A stretch of 64,000 nt of DNA from Limnephilus marmoratus. Its lineage: Eukaryota; Arthropoda; Insecta; Trichoptera; Limnephilidae. The stretch covers positions 60,616,665 through 60,680,664 of the forward strand of contig OU862906.1 of the NCBI GenBank assembly GCA_917880885.1. Reading direction: 5' to 3'. How positions within the stretch are numbered: position 1 is the stretch's first letter; each line of letters opens with the position of its first letter. Below the pieces are notes generated by a model that was not told where the DNA came from, ran no database searches, and saw only the letters and a list, made by a program, of their open reading frames with translations. Both the position numbers and the translations under genes were made by a program. Shown one piece after another: positions 1 to 11,455 of the stretch.

Positions 1-445
1 TTCGAATTCCGAAACATCCATAGGAAACTCCTGTATAAAACAATTATTAGAACGGTCTTGGTCTATGGATGTAAGGCGGGAACAGCTGGACACCTTCTAA
101 AGAAAAGTACTTCGAAGAATCTTAGGAGCGGTGCGAGAAGGAGAGGCACAGAGAATCCGCCACAATAAAGTTCTATGATATTTACCAAGCCCCCAGACTC
201 TCTATCCATCTAAAGCTCCAAAGACTAAGATTGACCGGACATGTGCATCGAATGTCAAGCACACGAGTATCGAAGAAGGTTCTAACAGGACACCCAGGAG
301 GTAAACAAAAGGCGGGCAGACCTAAGCTGAGACGGAAGGATGATGTCAGGAAGGGTGCAAGAGGACTATCCATGTCACAGATTGGGAGGTGGAGGCTTAT
401 GTTGAAGGAGGCCAAGGCTCGAAATGGGTTGTAGTGCCATTGAAG
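1..445 (+). pseudogene. LINE reverse transcriptase C-terminal remnant, cut by window edge
   Basis: Translation gives the C-terminal tail typical of RTE/Jockey-group non-LTR reverse transcriptases: a TVLVYGCKAG-like stretch at the left edge, then RLTGHVHRM, then GGKQKAGRPKLRRKDDV and a final LKEAKARNGL before a stop at about 434. The reading frame shifts at about 100, so the copy is dead. Only the part after the polymerase domain is present and the 5' part lies outside the window. The same tail (EAKTRPGL, stop) recurs at 14.2 kb, so this is a multicopy family. The clade cannot be fixed from the tail alone. Confidence 0.75.
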
Positions 446-804
446 AGGAAGAAGACCTACTTAGGATACCACAATAAAAAATGCGCCATTTTCTCTACCT
501 CGTGGTGGTGTGAAATGAGTTTACAAAATTATTTTAATTACTCGTATGTAATAAAAATAAAAAAAAATGGGAATTTCACCACGTTTTAGAAAAATATTCA
601 CATTTCCGCCACTATAACTCATTACCTATTAGACTTACAAATAAAATTTTGGAACAATAAAATATTAGAAATTTGGTTGTAAAATCAACTATTGCACAAT
701 TATTTGAAAAAAAAAAAACAAATTTTGGCACCTTCAATCCAAGATGGCGGCTCGAGCTCGACATCCCCAAGGTCGAATACTTTTTTTTTCTTTAGAGTCC
801 CAAT
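446..804. other. AT-rich stretch without recognised gene
   Basis: Low-complexity AT-rich sequence with A and T runs. Nothing coding or repeat-like was recognised beyond the possible 3' tail of the preceding LINE. Confidence 0.5.
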
Positions 805-1290
805 CTAAACAACATATATCAAAATCGCTACTACATGACCTTTTGCAGGGTAAAACTCCCCACTGACTGGACTATTACCGTGATTAAAAAGTTTTAGGAC
901 TTTATCCATAAAATCGAAAACACAAATCGATATGGTTCCCTTCAAAGTACTACCCATCGACTGCAAAGCGCTTACACTTGCGCTTGCAGTCGATGGGTAG
1001 TACCTCGAAACACCGCCCCTCATCAATTTTCCGTAAGCCGTTTTCGGTTTTTTCATGACATCCTCTCGTTTTCTCATGACATCCTGCAATAATGCGTTCT
1101 TTTAAGTCGGTTGAACAGGAAAAAGTCGCAGGGAGCCAGATCAGGTGAATTCAAAGCTGCTGGATAGTATTCGTATTGTTTTTGACCAAAAAATCATCGG
1201 TAAGGATCGCATTGTGCGACGGTGCGTTATCGTGGTGCAAAATTGAAGCCATGTTTGAACACGCACAAAGGTATTAGAACTTTTACAAAT
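805..1290 (-). pseudogene. decayed mariner transposase fragment
   Basis: On the minus strand the block reads LHHDNAPSHNA, the second catalytic Asp motif of mariner transposases, then a degraded SPDLAPCDFFLF equivalent (LIWLPATFFLFNRLKR in shifted frame) and a C-terminal open segment. In-frame stops and shifts break it, and the N-terminal half and first catalytic Asp are missing. No terminal inverted repeats were found. The C-terminal segment departs from typical mariners and contains a 20-bp perfect inverted repeat at 947-1003. Confidence 0.65.
947..1003. repeat. perfect 20-bp inverted repeat (hairpin)
   Basis: GTACTACCCATCGACTGCAA at 947-966 is matched exactly by its reverse complement at 984-1003, with a 17-nt spacer that itself contains GCGC/GCGC. 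It sits inside the mariner remnant. Confidence 0.9.
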
Positions 1291-3355
1291 GTCAAGCTAT
1301 AACGCTATAACACTGAAATTTGAAGGGAAGTGTTAATGACAGATGTGGTAACCTAACAAAAAAATAATTCCAACCGGGTGACTAACAGCGCCACATGGTA
1401 GCCGGTCCTTAAGAGCGTTTAACCAGCCAGCGGACGAAAATCCACATTTCGTCGAAAGTTGTTCTTCCGATCGTGCAGGGCGGTTACAATGAGAAAGAAT
1501 AATTATTCTCCGTACCAGCTGTTTAAAATTATAACTCAATATCGAATTTATTTCAATCCAAATTAGCTTTAATTTATACCTTCACCCAAAAATGCTGAAA
1601 GGCGTGATGATAAAACTATTAAAATAGTGTACTTTTTGTAGTCATTTTTTGATTATAAGTATTTATCATTTTTCAATAATGTCTAAATTTAATAAGAATG
1701 TCAAAAAAATCTTAAATATATTAGTTTGTAAGTGCGCAAATAAATACACAAATGCACCAATTTTCGTCAAGAAACACATGTACGTACATATTTTTTAATG
1801 ATTTTATTGAAACTAAAATTAAAATTCTAATACATACGTTTGCTAGATAATGTATTGATTTATTTTACTGCATGATTAAATTATTTGAAATGGGTGTGGT
1901 ATAATACAAAAACTTTTTTGAAAATTTAACAAATCTGCCAACGACCTATGGAATAACCTTATTATAATAAAAAATTTAAAAAATTCTCAAAATTTATTAC
2001 CTACGAATGCTAGATAAAAGAACAATCTTTCGAAATCCATTTATAATTTTTTGTGGAAAAGAGTCAATACGTCTAAAAACTTTTTTGAAAATGACGTATT
2101 TCCGGTTTTCTCTGGTAATGCCCTCTTAAACATTTTGATCAAGGTGGTGTTATACTAATAATAAGGAACTCCAGTGAAAAATATTATGGCTTTAAAAAAA
2201 TATGTTTATATAGACCAATAAACGCTGATTCTGAATATATAAGTTATATTTAATAATATTAAACGTAGAGTTCTTAAAAAAATATTAAAAAGTGCATTTT
2301 TAAACCTCTCGTCAAAACACACTGTAAAGTTGGTATTACTGAAATGGTTAGTGCTGACGTCACGCGTCACCAGTCATTGTATTGAAATTTTGATTATGTA
2401 GGTATGACAAAAGCCATCGGTATTAACAACATTTCATGTTATTCTTTATTTCATACTGTTTATAGTTGATGTGTTTATTGAAACAATATTTAAGCCTAAA
2501 TAATTCAGTATCAAGAATAGAGGTATCTCTATTAGTTTATCTCTATTATTTAAAATATTGAAAAACTACTGCACAAAAAAAATATTAATGCTTCTTCTAG
2601 GGAGAATACTTCGAACAACGGAACAACGGATTTCAAAATGGCGGCAGTAGATCAGCTGATTGCCCAATCCTATACTAATTTTTCAGCAGTGATGACGTCA
2701 CACGATTTACCATATTTCCGGTGGTTTTCGGGGGGTCTAGAAAAATTAAAACTTTGAAAATTATTTTAACTATTAAAACTAACTCTAAAAATAAAAATAA
2801 AAATGCAGTTATTTAAGTAAGAAGGTCATTATTCATAAAAAAAAATTGGACTGAAGTTCTCTATTATTATTATTAATTTAAAAAAACAGCAGTAGTTGTT
2901 TTTTTTTCCAAATCGCGATTTTGGATTTGCCCAATGGATGCATTGTGTGATGTAAACTGCGTCATTTTAAAACTTTGTTTATTTACGACTCTAATCTTAC
3001 ATAATATTTGAGTAGTTTAATCAATTTAGAACCAAAGGTCGTGGACCTAAGTAATAAGATCAAGGATGTTTAAGAAATCCCACTTATTGTTTGTATTATT
3101 TGATAAACAACATAAAATTGGCAATATCTAATAAATAACAGAAATATATTACACAGTATCGTGGAGATTGCTAATTTGCAAATTTTGAGCATTTTCCTAA
3201 GAATTTCATGTATTTATTTACTTCGGAACTTTGGTTACACCGCAAACTGATAAAACCAGGAAATTAATAGAATAATCACTTTTGCCTTCAGATGCTTCTG
3301 CGCTCTCTAAATACATTACAAATCGAACATATTACTTCAATGATACGAAAACGAC
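1291..3355. other. AT-rich intergenic or intronic DNA
   Basis: Long AT-rich stretch with scattered homopolymer runs. One patch (1,330-1,545) is less AT-rich but shows no recognisable protein. No exon, tRNA or clear repeat boundary was identified. Confidence 0.5.
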
Positions 3356-4262
3356 CCTTTTTTTACATTAGCTCCACACAGAGGTCCCCTTAGGAAAATA
3401 ATTTCCCTCGGAGCCTTATCATCTTAGGGGATGTTTTACGGAGGGTCTTTTTAAGGAAGGGAAAGATAGGAAGTTCTGGGAGGGAAAAAGGTAAGAGGGG
3501 TAGGTAGGAATCTGGAGGTCAGTGTGTCCAGGAGTGACTGACGTACGAATCCATCATTCCAAGTTCGGTGCAAGGCGATGGGTCGAGAGAGTCCGGCTGA
3601 AAAGGTTCAAAGGCCTTTTTCAACCAGTCTCTCTCGATCCAGGCGACTCCAGATACTAATATCTACAGCCTGTATGTCGGACGAATATCTACAGCTCATA
3701 TGTTGAACTATCTACGAACTTCGGAGTGTTGGCTAATATCTACAGAGCGTAGATTGAACTAATATCTACAGAGCATAGGTTGGACTAATCAGCTAAATGT
3801 GTCCAATAGTCCGATATTAGGGATTTTTACATACATACTTACATAAATTAAGTTTTTTAAACTGCATACGCAATATTACGTTATTCCAATATGATATACA
3901 TAATTGCAAATCCAACCTCTGCCAGTGCTGTAGATATTCGTCAACACTTTGGTTCTCATAGATATTAATCAACAGTTTGAGCTGTAGATATTCGTCAACA
4001 CTTTGATTCTCATAGATATTAGTTCGATTTTTTCAGTTTTTGGAATTCCTGTAGATATTAGTAGACGCCTCCGATCCAGGCCACTATGCAGCAGGTGGGC
4101 ATACGCATCCGCCGACAAGACTTGGACAAACTTCACCCATGAACCCGGGCACCTCTGATAAGTCACCAAACGTAGCGAACCACTTGGGGTGGCGGTGGAA
4201 GAGGTGTTGGTGTCCCAATAAATGTTTCCGGGGGCGGCGGTAGCCAGACCCACCGTACTCCA
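3356..4262 (-). mobile_element. SINE-L copy 1, split by a TIR element
   Basis: The left end is the 3' tail (T-run, then CTCCACACAG, the inner stem and a GGAGGGTC-like stretch). The right end is the 5' body (CACTTGGGGTG, then AATAAATG and the GGGGCGGCGG stretch). The body matches the copies at 36.1, 44.6 and 47.4 kb. An element at 3,645-4,071 separates the two halves and has duplicated CGATCCAGGC. No open frame is expected. Confidence 0.75.
3645..4071. mobile_element. TIR element with many TAGATATTAGT subterminal motifs, short copy
   Basis: It starts GACTCCAGATACTAATATC and ends with the imperfect inverse (ATATTAGTAGACGCCTC). The flanks carry CGATCCAGGC on both sides (3,635-3,644 and 4,072-4,081), a 9-10 bp target duplication inside SINE-L. 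The 427-bp element has no ORF and is packed at both ends with direct and inverted variants of CTGTAGATATTAGTC and GATATTCGTC. A 729-bp relative lies at 48,287-49,015. Target size suggests a hAT or Mutator-like non-autonomous element, but the superfamily is undetermined. Confidence 0.75.
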
Positions 4263-4439
4263 TTCATATATTTTATTTGATTAATTTTTGTAATTTATTT
4301 GACAATAATATAATATTACAATAATACAATATTGGGAAATAACACAGCATGTTTGCGTCATATTTCATAGTGGAAGGTACTCTCAGTATTTATAACAAAT
4401 TTTCCTTTGTTTTTTTAGTTCCTAAAAATATTATTTATT

Positions 4440-4740
4440 TTTTAAGACAGTCTCTATACATCTGCAGAGCCGAAATGATAATATTTATATGAATTTTTGT
4501 CGATATAAAAAAAATCGCAAAGTAGCTAGGAAAAATATTAAATACACATTTTTCTGTTATTTAACATCTTACAAATAAGAAAAAAATCACAGATAATCCT
4601 TTTTCGTAACTTAGGAATTTGTCGAGAGATTTTTGCTCAATTTTAAACGAGGAGTGTTTTATTAAATATTTCCAAATTTTCGCTTAATTATAATCGATCC
4701 CTCTAAGGTTCGTATTTACCATCTTCTTCTCCTTTTTTAA
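4440..4740 (+). repeat. R3 repeat copy
   Basis: It shares AAAATCGCAAAGTAG and TTTGTCGAGAGATTTTTGC with copies at about 62.4 kb, and on the minus strand at about 40.6 and 59.2 kb. No coding capacity or TIRs were recognised; it is an unclassified interspersed repeat. Confidence 0.55.
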
Positions 4741-4749
4741 CGCTTACTT

Positions 4750-4880
4750 CGAAGCTTTAAGACCACCTTTCAGAATTGAAAAGTTGCTTCAAATGGCTTT
4801 AAGCATGTTTGGTGACCAGATTTCAATAGTCAGATACTTCCCCACCTTCCTCTTCTCCATCTCCTTCCCCTCCCCACTAC
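4750..4880 (+). mobile_element. SINE-T body fragment
   Basis: AAGACCACCTTTCAGAATTG, then the GGCTTTAAGCATGTTTGGTG and CTTCCCCACCTTCCTCTTC stretches, match the body of the SINE-T copies at 33.6 and 39.8 kb. The tRNA-like head is missing. Confidence 0.65.
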
Positions 4881-6063
4881 AGACGGGGAGGGGAAGGTGC
4901 AGGGACTGAGGACTGAGGTATCCGACAACACCGCATCCTTGGACTATAATAATGACTATTAGGAAGACAGTATCGACAGTCTGGATTGAGTGGAAGCGTT
5001 ATTTATAAGCAAATGGGACTCTCAAAAGGTTGTGAAGGATGCAAGTATATATGGGGACATTAATTTATTACGTAAGACGATTTAGGGGGGAAGGGGTATC
5101 GAGATCGACCACGTCTTATTTTTTTTACAAGGGGGTGGGAGAGAGTCTCAATAGTTCTTATGTAAGATCACAAAAATGCGCAAAGTTAAAATTATACTTT
5201 AAATAAGCGCGGACAACCGCGCGAGTGCCGAGGTTCGCTCGAATGCGTATAGGTAAACGATTTTGATTTCTATAGCAACGGACCAGCGCCAACAAACATT
5301 AAAACAAACCAAACGTGTATTCATTTTTCCTTTAGATTCTTACGTAATAAATATTAAACAGGGGGGGTGTCGGCCTATTCTTATTTTTTATTATAACAGG
5401 GGGGAGGGGGTCGAAAACTAGCAAAATGCTGAAAATTGAATCGCAACCACCGAATACAATCAAATAACGTGCCAATTTCATTGGAGACTGCACACAAATT
5501 AAGACGACGTTGGTAAATAATAAATTATCATGAAAGTCGTTTTGTCATTCTTCTTCTAACATCCGTAAATAGTAAATATAGGTAGACTTAGTTTCTCTGC
5601 AGTTTCACTGCAGTTGAAATCACAAATGATGTTAATAGACAGAACACACAATCCCACTTAAACGCATTGACAGTAGCTCTGCAAATGGATATTTAACTGT
5701 AATTATTTGAATAAAATGGGCACACGACAATAAAAGCTGAATGCAATAAAATAAGGCCAGAAGAAAACAATAAACAACACTTTTATTGAATTTGCTAATA
5801 CAAACCTAGTGTTCGAATTTGCTATTTGCGGTTGGAGTAAAATACAAAGCTTTATTAAAAAATAATTATTTAACAAAAAATATTATTATTATTAACAAAA
5901 AGGGCGAGGGGACAAAGGTTATAAAAATGGCGCGAATTTTATAATAATTTAATAAAATAAATTTTCCAAATTAATTGCTTAGTTATGGTTACACAATGAT
6001 CTCAAACTGGCGCCCAACAAATTCATTTTATCTTTCTAGAAATATTACATAAAACAAAAAGTT
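4881..6063. other. no gene recognised
   Basis: Mixed AT-rich sequence with several G-runs (about 5,085, 5,360 and 5,400). TGGCGCCCAAC at about 6,011 resembles a tRNA-Lys primer-binding site, but no LTR pair was found around it. Confidence 0.4.
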
Positions 6064-6845
6064 TGTTATGATACGCCAAATAACGGCAGAATTCGAGTCG
6101 GTAAGGACGCCGCGACAGTTTCATCAACACCCCACTCCCCCTTGTTTCCTGTTACCCACGTCCTCTCCCCTCTGCATTCACGCGCGCCCCGCGCCAGTCT
6201 AGAATTGCAAGCGGCCTCGGATACACTTGTCTCGCTCCATGACCCGAGCGCGGAGCTCGCGGTTAATTCCTGTTGACCAATTTGAAAACGCAATAACATC
6301 TGCGATGTTAATCAAAGTACGTGCGGGTTTATTTAGCGCTGGTAAACTGCCATGCCTGTGGACTTCGGCCCTGCCCTAGACTCGTGAAGTGCCCCTGCTG
6401 CACCCGGAAGGCGTAGACCCCGGAACATCATGTAAGCTGCTCCATTATTCCCCTTCTGTTTGTGTCCTGTTTTAACGATAGAATGTAGACCCTCGCGAAA
6501 CGACCATCGCTCAGAGAGTTTTCGTTACGAGAGACCACTAGGTATTACCACGATAGCTAGGTTTGTGTAATTTGCATTTCTTGTATTGAATTGTACTGTA
6601 ATAATTATGCACTGTGTTTAGAACTTACAATACATGAATCTATTTAACTCAATCCTGTTGTTATTCTGCTTCGGCAGGAGCATTTCCTAGAGTGTATTCC
6701 CCGAACGACCGTGAGAAAGTATTCCGAAAGCATTCGTGCGACCGACCCCCTGAAATAGAGGGTACCATTATCTCCGCTGTGAGCTGGCCGGAGACATTTT
6801 GTGGCGTCTCTCCACGCTGCATAACCACGGTGTGCTTAACAACTG
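6064..6845. other. unassigned GC-richer block
   Basis: This block is clearly less AT-rich than its surroundings and contains CpG-rich patches (GCGCGCCCCGCGCC). It has no long frame and no recognised protein. It could be a decayed LTR or a host promoter/5' exon area. No TG...CA pair with a target duplication was found. Confidence 0.3.
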
Positions 6846-7080
6846 GCAAGTTTTTGAAGTGAAAATTTTTTTGGCACCGTTGTGATTTGAAATTCGATAA
6901 AACGAAAATGCGACACTAAAATGAGACGAACACAAACATCTATAGGATTTAGCCTGCGCGATAATGAGATAGAATAATGGGTCTCCTTTTTGTGTGGTGC
7001 TTCGCAGCCTCCCCACTCTTGCCTACTTTAGTTTTTTTTAAGTTTCACTTTTACCGCGTGTGAACTGCATATTTTTGTTG
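6846..7080 (+). mobile_element. MITE-A copy 1
   Basis: About 230 bp from TTTTGAAGTGAAAATTTTTT and GCACCGTTGTGATTTGAA, through TAGGATTTAGCCTGCG and a TTCGCAGCCTCCCCACTC stretch, to TTTCACTTTTACCGCGTGTG. Copies lie at 37.0, 40.8 and 44.5-45.2 kb (minus), with a divergent one at 53.4 kb. GAAGTGAAAACTT recurs inverted near both ends. It is non-coding. Confidence 0.75.
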
Positions 7081-7496
7081 ATGTTATTAAGGGGTTAAAA
7101 ATGCCAACGTATTATAAACATTTTTTTTATTATCTGGTATCAGTTATCTATGATACTAGTGCATTCTAAAAAAGACTTTGATTTAAAAATATCGTTAAAA
7201 ATTTAAACACATTGTAACTGTCATTGACAGGACTCTTCATACACATTTGAGATTACATTTTGTAGGTAATTGTAATATTATAAAAAGACATTCAAAACGT
7301 ACCGTAATAAGTACGTATTTCAAAAAATCTTCTATGAAAAGGTCGTAAAAATATAAAAATATAACTGTCACTCCCTGAATTCTCCATAGACATTTGAGAT
7401 CAATCATTATTTTTGTAACGAAAATATTTATAAAAAATTTATAAAAAATAAATATTTATAAATTTAAAAAAAATTGTAATACATTTAAAAAATATT
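7081..7496. other. AT-rich repeat-like sequence
   Basis: It contains motifs shared with 7.65-7.74 and 53.7-53.8 kb (GTAATAAGTACGTATTT-like, and ACATAGACT with CTGTCATCCATAG nearby), so a further interspersed repeat is likely. No coding sequence. Confidence 0.4.
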
Positions 7497-7602
7497 TTCG
7501 TTATTTAACGCCGTCCGAAACGTTGGCTAAAGATGGAGGTAGCGCAACACGGCATAACACCCCAAAAACAAATAACGAAAATACTCTTAGCCGTGAAAAG
7601 CT
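7497..7602 (+). mobile_element. one-armed fragment of the foldback element
   Basis: GTCCGAAACGTTGGCTAAAG, then GGAGGTAGCGCAACACGG and ACCCCAAAAACAAATAACG, match the outer arm of the foldback elements at 47.15 and 54.41 kb. Only the right arm is kept and the CTGATGA core is lost. Confidence 0.75.
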
Positions 7603-7899
7603 AAAAAGTATTTTATAAAAAATACACTAAAAATGTAACGAAATTAGTAATAAGAAGTATAGACTTTGATAAAAAATAGGATCTTAAAAAACATAGACTG
7701 TAGTCCTGTCATCCATAGGTGGACAAACATTAATTTGTGTACAAAAACCCAGCAGCGCCAAATATCAACAAGAAGGTGGGTGCTAACCTAACTAAAGGTA
7801 TTTCTCTTAGATACTTCCGTTCTCAAAAAGAAACTTCTCTTTCTTCGAAACCGATCCCAGGTCTTGAAATTTCCGAGCTTGAGATTCGGCTCTAATATC
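7603..7899. other. no gene recognised
   Basis: AT-rich sequence between the foldback fragment and the RTE LINE. It carries the ACATAGACTGTAG and GTCATCCATAGG repeat motif also seen at 53.8 kb. Confidence 0.4.
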
Positions 7900-8454
7900 T
7901 CTTCCTAACATCAAGTTCAGTTCCTCTTTCATTGTCAAACATTCTTCTTCTTGTTGTGCCTTGTCCGTTCAACGGACGTTGGCTATCATGTTGGCTATGC
8001 GGACTTTGTTTACTGCGGCCCGGAACAGCTCCACGGTAGACTGGCCAAACCACTGTCTCAGGTTTTTCAGCCATGAGGTTCTCCTTCTTCCAGGGCCCCG
8101 TCTTCCGGCAATCTTTCCCTGCATTATGAGATGCAGGATCTCATACTTCTCTGGATGTCTCATCACGTGTCCAAGATATTGAAGTTTTCGGATTTTTATG
8201 GTTTTAATAACTTCCTTTTCTTTATTCATCCGAACCATAACATCTTCATTTGTGACCCTGTCCATCCAGCTTATTTTAAGTATTCTTCTGTAGATCGACA
8301 TCTCGAATGCCTCAAGTCGCCTAATTAATTCTTCAGTAAGCGTCCATGCTTCCATTCCATAAAATAATATTGAAAATACGTAGCATCTGACCATTCGCAT
8401 TCGTAATCCAAGGTTGAGATCATGACTGCAGAACAAAACAAACAAGTCAAACAT
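7900..8454 (-). pseudogene. RTE-type LINE, C-terminal end of endonuclease-reverse transcriptase
   Basis: An uninterrupted 161-codon minus-strand frame reads LRMRMVRCYVFSILFYGMEA, then WTLTEELIRRLEAFEM, YRRILKISWMDRVTN, LGHVMRH and GRRGPGRRRTSWLKNLRQWF, ending IANVR. This is the region downstream of the polymerase domain in RTE-clade LINEs such as those common in Lepidoptera. The stop at about 7,969 and the following AACAAGAAGAAGAATG tail suit a natural 3' end. The element is heavily 5'-truncated: the endonuclease and the YADD polymerase core are absent. Confidence 0.85.
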
Positions 8455-8477
8455 TGACCACCGCTTATTTAATTTTT

Positions 8478-9690
8478 TTTACATTAACACCATACACGAG
8501 GCCCGGAGGAAAATAATTTCTCTCAGGGCCTATGTCATCTGGGATGCTGTGTGGAGGGTCTTTTTGAGGAGAGGAAGGAATGAACATTGGTCTTGAAGAG
8601 ACCCATGTTGTAGGAAGGAGGAAACACAGAGGCCGGCAAATCATTCCACAGCCAAGCTGTTGAATACAAGAACGAGTCGAAGAAACAACCCGTTCTCATG
8701 TGGCAAATGTCAACCGGTACAAATGTTGGGCACGCGTTTGGCGTGTTTCCCGACTGTGCACCGGTGCCGAAGTCATTCAATGATGCTAGTTCCTCGGAGC
8801 ATCTTCCATTGTAATACCGGTAGAACAAGGATATCATTCCCACCCGACGCGACGCCTGTGCTCTAAAGATTGCAATCCGTCTGTTAAGATGGGAAAATCT
8901 ATTAAACGGACCGCCCGTTTCTGCACAGAGTCGAGGGTATTTTTCAGGTATTTTGGAGCTCCAGACCAGAGGTGGCTGCCAAATTCAACCGTGGGGTGTA
9001 CTTGTGATTTGTACACGGTTAGCAGTTGTGTACTATTAAAGTATCTGCGGGCCCTGTACAGTACGCCTAGTTTTTGGGAGGCTAACTTTACTCTGGCTTC
9101 GATGGAGCCCCCATACCTGAGCTGGTCACTTAGGGTTACACCAAGCGTATCAATGGAGGGCCTGTTCGGAAGATTGCTTCCGTTGAAAGACACTAGATTT
9201 TCATTTCGATCCCTTTTAGACGTAATCAGACAAGATTGGGTCTTTGAATTCAACGAGATTATTTTTACCCCAAGAGAAAATACCCTCGAGGTAACCGGCC
9301 ATTCTTTGCTTCAAAGCCCTCCGAGCCGTTGGAGTTGGTGAGAAAATAGCTATTTGTTGTCAAACAAAAAGCTATCATGGACTGTACTGTCATCCGCGTA
9401 ACAGTGAATTGGTGCACATGACAAAAGGTCGTTGATGTGTAACAAAAACAAAGTCGGAGACAGAACCGATCCCTGTGGGACGCCGTGTATGCCATTTATC
9501 GAGTGTGAGGGAGAGGTGAAACCATCGGCTACCGTCTGAATCGACCTCTCCCTCAAAAAGTCGGCAATCCACGTACACAAGGATGCGGGAAGTCCTTAAG
9601 AAGGCAGTTTGTTGACAAGTCCTCGGTGCAAAACCCGGTCAAAGGCCTTGGAAATGTCCAGTGCAACCGTTTGGATCTAACCGAAACGTT
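8478..9690 (-). pseudogene. LINE-A copy 1, broken reverse transcriptase with 3' tail
   Basis: Minus-strand fragments in order: DISKAFDRVLHRGLVNKLPS (about 9,660), LCTWIADFLRER, GVPQGSVLSPTLFLLHIND and the polymerase motif CYADDSTV (about 9,400), then TQSCLITSKRDRNENLVS, LGVTLSDQLRYGG, GSHLWSGAPKYLKNTLDSVQ, LFYRYYNGRCSEELASL, a WNDLPASVFPPSYNMGLFK segment and the end. Several frameshifts and a stop separate these pieces. The copy is 5'-truncated within the palm. The 3' end carries the GGCCCTGAGG-type hairpin tail and T-run shared with SINE-L. The overall layout suits a CR1/Jockey-group LINE. Confidence 0.85.
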
Positions 9691-9753
9691 CCAGGCACCG
9701 CCCCCAAACATGCGTCACATACGCGAGAAGACCACCGCACGAGCGGTTCAGTT

Positions 9754-9788
9754 TTCGCGCATGCGCGCAAGCTGCGCGCATGTGCGAA
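9754..9788. repeat. CpG-rich hairpin
   Basis: TTCGCGCATGCGCGCA (9,754-9,769) and TGCGCGCATGTGCGAA (9,773-9,788) are reverse complements with one mismatch and a 3-nt spacer. The alternating purine-pyrimidine run could also adopt Z-DNA. Confidence 0.85.
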
Positions 9789-10636
9789 AAAAATATGTTT
9801 GTCTGCGATTTTGACCCTTCTATGTACAGAATTTGTATGAAGAACAAGGTCAGAATCGCTTGCGTCAATATTACCCCATAAGATGGGTAAAAATTTCATT
9901 TACCTTGCAACCCCAGAATATTTTTAAATCATTTTATCAGTGGCATTAAAATGTCAAATTTGCCGCGAATTTTATTTGTCAAAGTCGATGCGTGTTTCTC
10001 GACAAAAACATCGTAAAACCTATCAATTTACGTAATTATCGCAAGTAATGTTGTTTTGGTACATAGTTTATTGTTCTAGGAATGTGTTTCGGGCAATAAA
10101 ATATACGATAACTCAAAATTAATCCACAAAACATTCAATTCAAAATTCAAAGTCGTGCTTTGTTAGGGAATTTCCGTGTTTTTTCCGGCTTGTGACAGGT
10201 CTTATATCGGCTTCTGAAGTAAGAACTTGGCTACATCGGATAAATATTATGATAGCGTTCATTTCGTTTCATTTCTTTTTTCTTTACCAAAGAACATTGG
10301 TACGTTCGTCTGGCCGCCAGCAAAGCGAAAGCTTTTTTTTAATGCGCGAGATTTATAACACAAATATTTATCTTTGAATCACAAGGTATTTAGATCACGA
10401 GGTATTTAATACATTTATAATTACCGATTATCTATTGATACAAAGAACATAAATTTATATTACCTGATTAAAAATCAGAAAAAAACATAAACCACAAGAA
10501 ATAGAGAAACAAATAATTATGTTTCAGCGGACGTCATAACTAGCCAGAGAAGTTAAAGAAAAACAGTGGAGAGGAATTTCACAATTAAACTTTTAATTAC
10601 AGGTTATTATTTATTATTTCTAAGAATGCATAGTTC
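9789..10636. other. no gene recognised
   Basis: AT-rich stretch between the LINE-A fragment and the solo LTR. No coding sequence or repeat could be assigned. Confidence 0.45.
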
Positions 10637-10917
10637 TGTGGCGACACATCATTATGAACTTCGCCACCAAAAGAGGAATCGAGAAACATCTCCTAATATC
10701 CGCGCGCATCGGCAAACCTACTTGCCTAGGTACCTTCGTACCTATACTGGCCGCGATGTACTTTCTCGCCTCCCGTGCCAGCCCGACGATAATAATATCG
10801 CCCCGCCTAGAAAGGTCTCGAGACACCACCGTACAATATCTGTACGGCGCCGAATATTCTCGTCAACTGTCGAAGTGGCTCGTATTACCTACCGCGAGGT
10901 AGTTACTCTACGGCGGC

Positions 10918-10955
10918 TATATAAGCAGCCGATCGCTCGCCCGCTGCAGTTCAGT
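10918..10955 (+). promoter_or_regulatory. TATA box and initiator of the solo LTR
   Basis: TATATAAG at 10,918 is followed by the arthropod initiator TCAGT at 10,951-10,955, placing the predicted start about 33-35 bp downstream of the TATA box. The spacing is slightly long but close to that of insect core promoters. Confidence 0.6.
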
Positions 10956-11449
10956 CTCACACTTACAGTCGGCCAACATCTCAGCATGTAACAGATCTCC
11001 GTACCAGTGCTCCTGCAGTGCTCTACACATCCAGGGCAGCTTCCCGAGGTCCATCACCATGTCTCAGCTACAAGGCCCATCGCGTCTTCAGCTCCTGAGA
11101 ACAGCTCCACCCCGCGACTTACAAGGCTTGCGTCACCTTCAGTCCAGGGATCAGCTCACCACTTCATGGCACCCCGAAGCCTCACCGTGCTTCGCTGCCA
11201 TGGAAACGCGCTCCGCCTCGCCAGGACTACCTGCTGGTGGCTCAGCTCACCGAGCCACACACCGTTCATCTCCGCGATTCAAAGCGTCGAGCAACGGCCT
11301 GGAAGATAGGTCATCTCCACCGCCATGGTGTCGAGCAACTCGCTGACCTTCACCTCACCATCTCCATCACTCCGTGCGCCTGCAGAATCTCATCACAGCA
11401 CTCCGCATTACATCATGTTACCGACCACCGACCATCTGCTACGTAGCCC

Positions 11450-11455
11450 AATAAA
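11450..11455 (+). terminator. polyadenylation signal of the solo LTR
   Basis: AATAAA lies 72 bp before the LTR end, the expected position near the R/U5 junction. Confidence 0.5.

Noticed and set aside
6005..6030. TGGCGCCCAAC, resembling a tRNA-Lys primer-binding site
   Set aside because: No LTR ends or gag/pol nearby; an 11-base match can occur by chance in a window of this size.
6064..6660. Possible second solo LTR starting TGTTATGATACG
   Set aside because: No convincing CA end or matching target duplication was found.
8889..9341. 150-codon plus-strand frame, and the like at 19.1-19.7 kb and 45.4-46.1 kb (minus)
   Set aside because: Antisense shadows of LINE-A ORF2.
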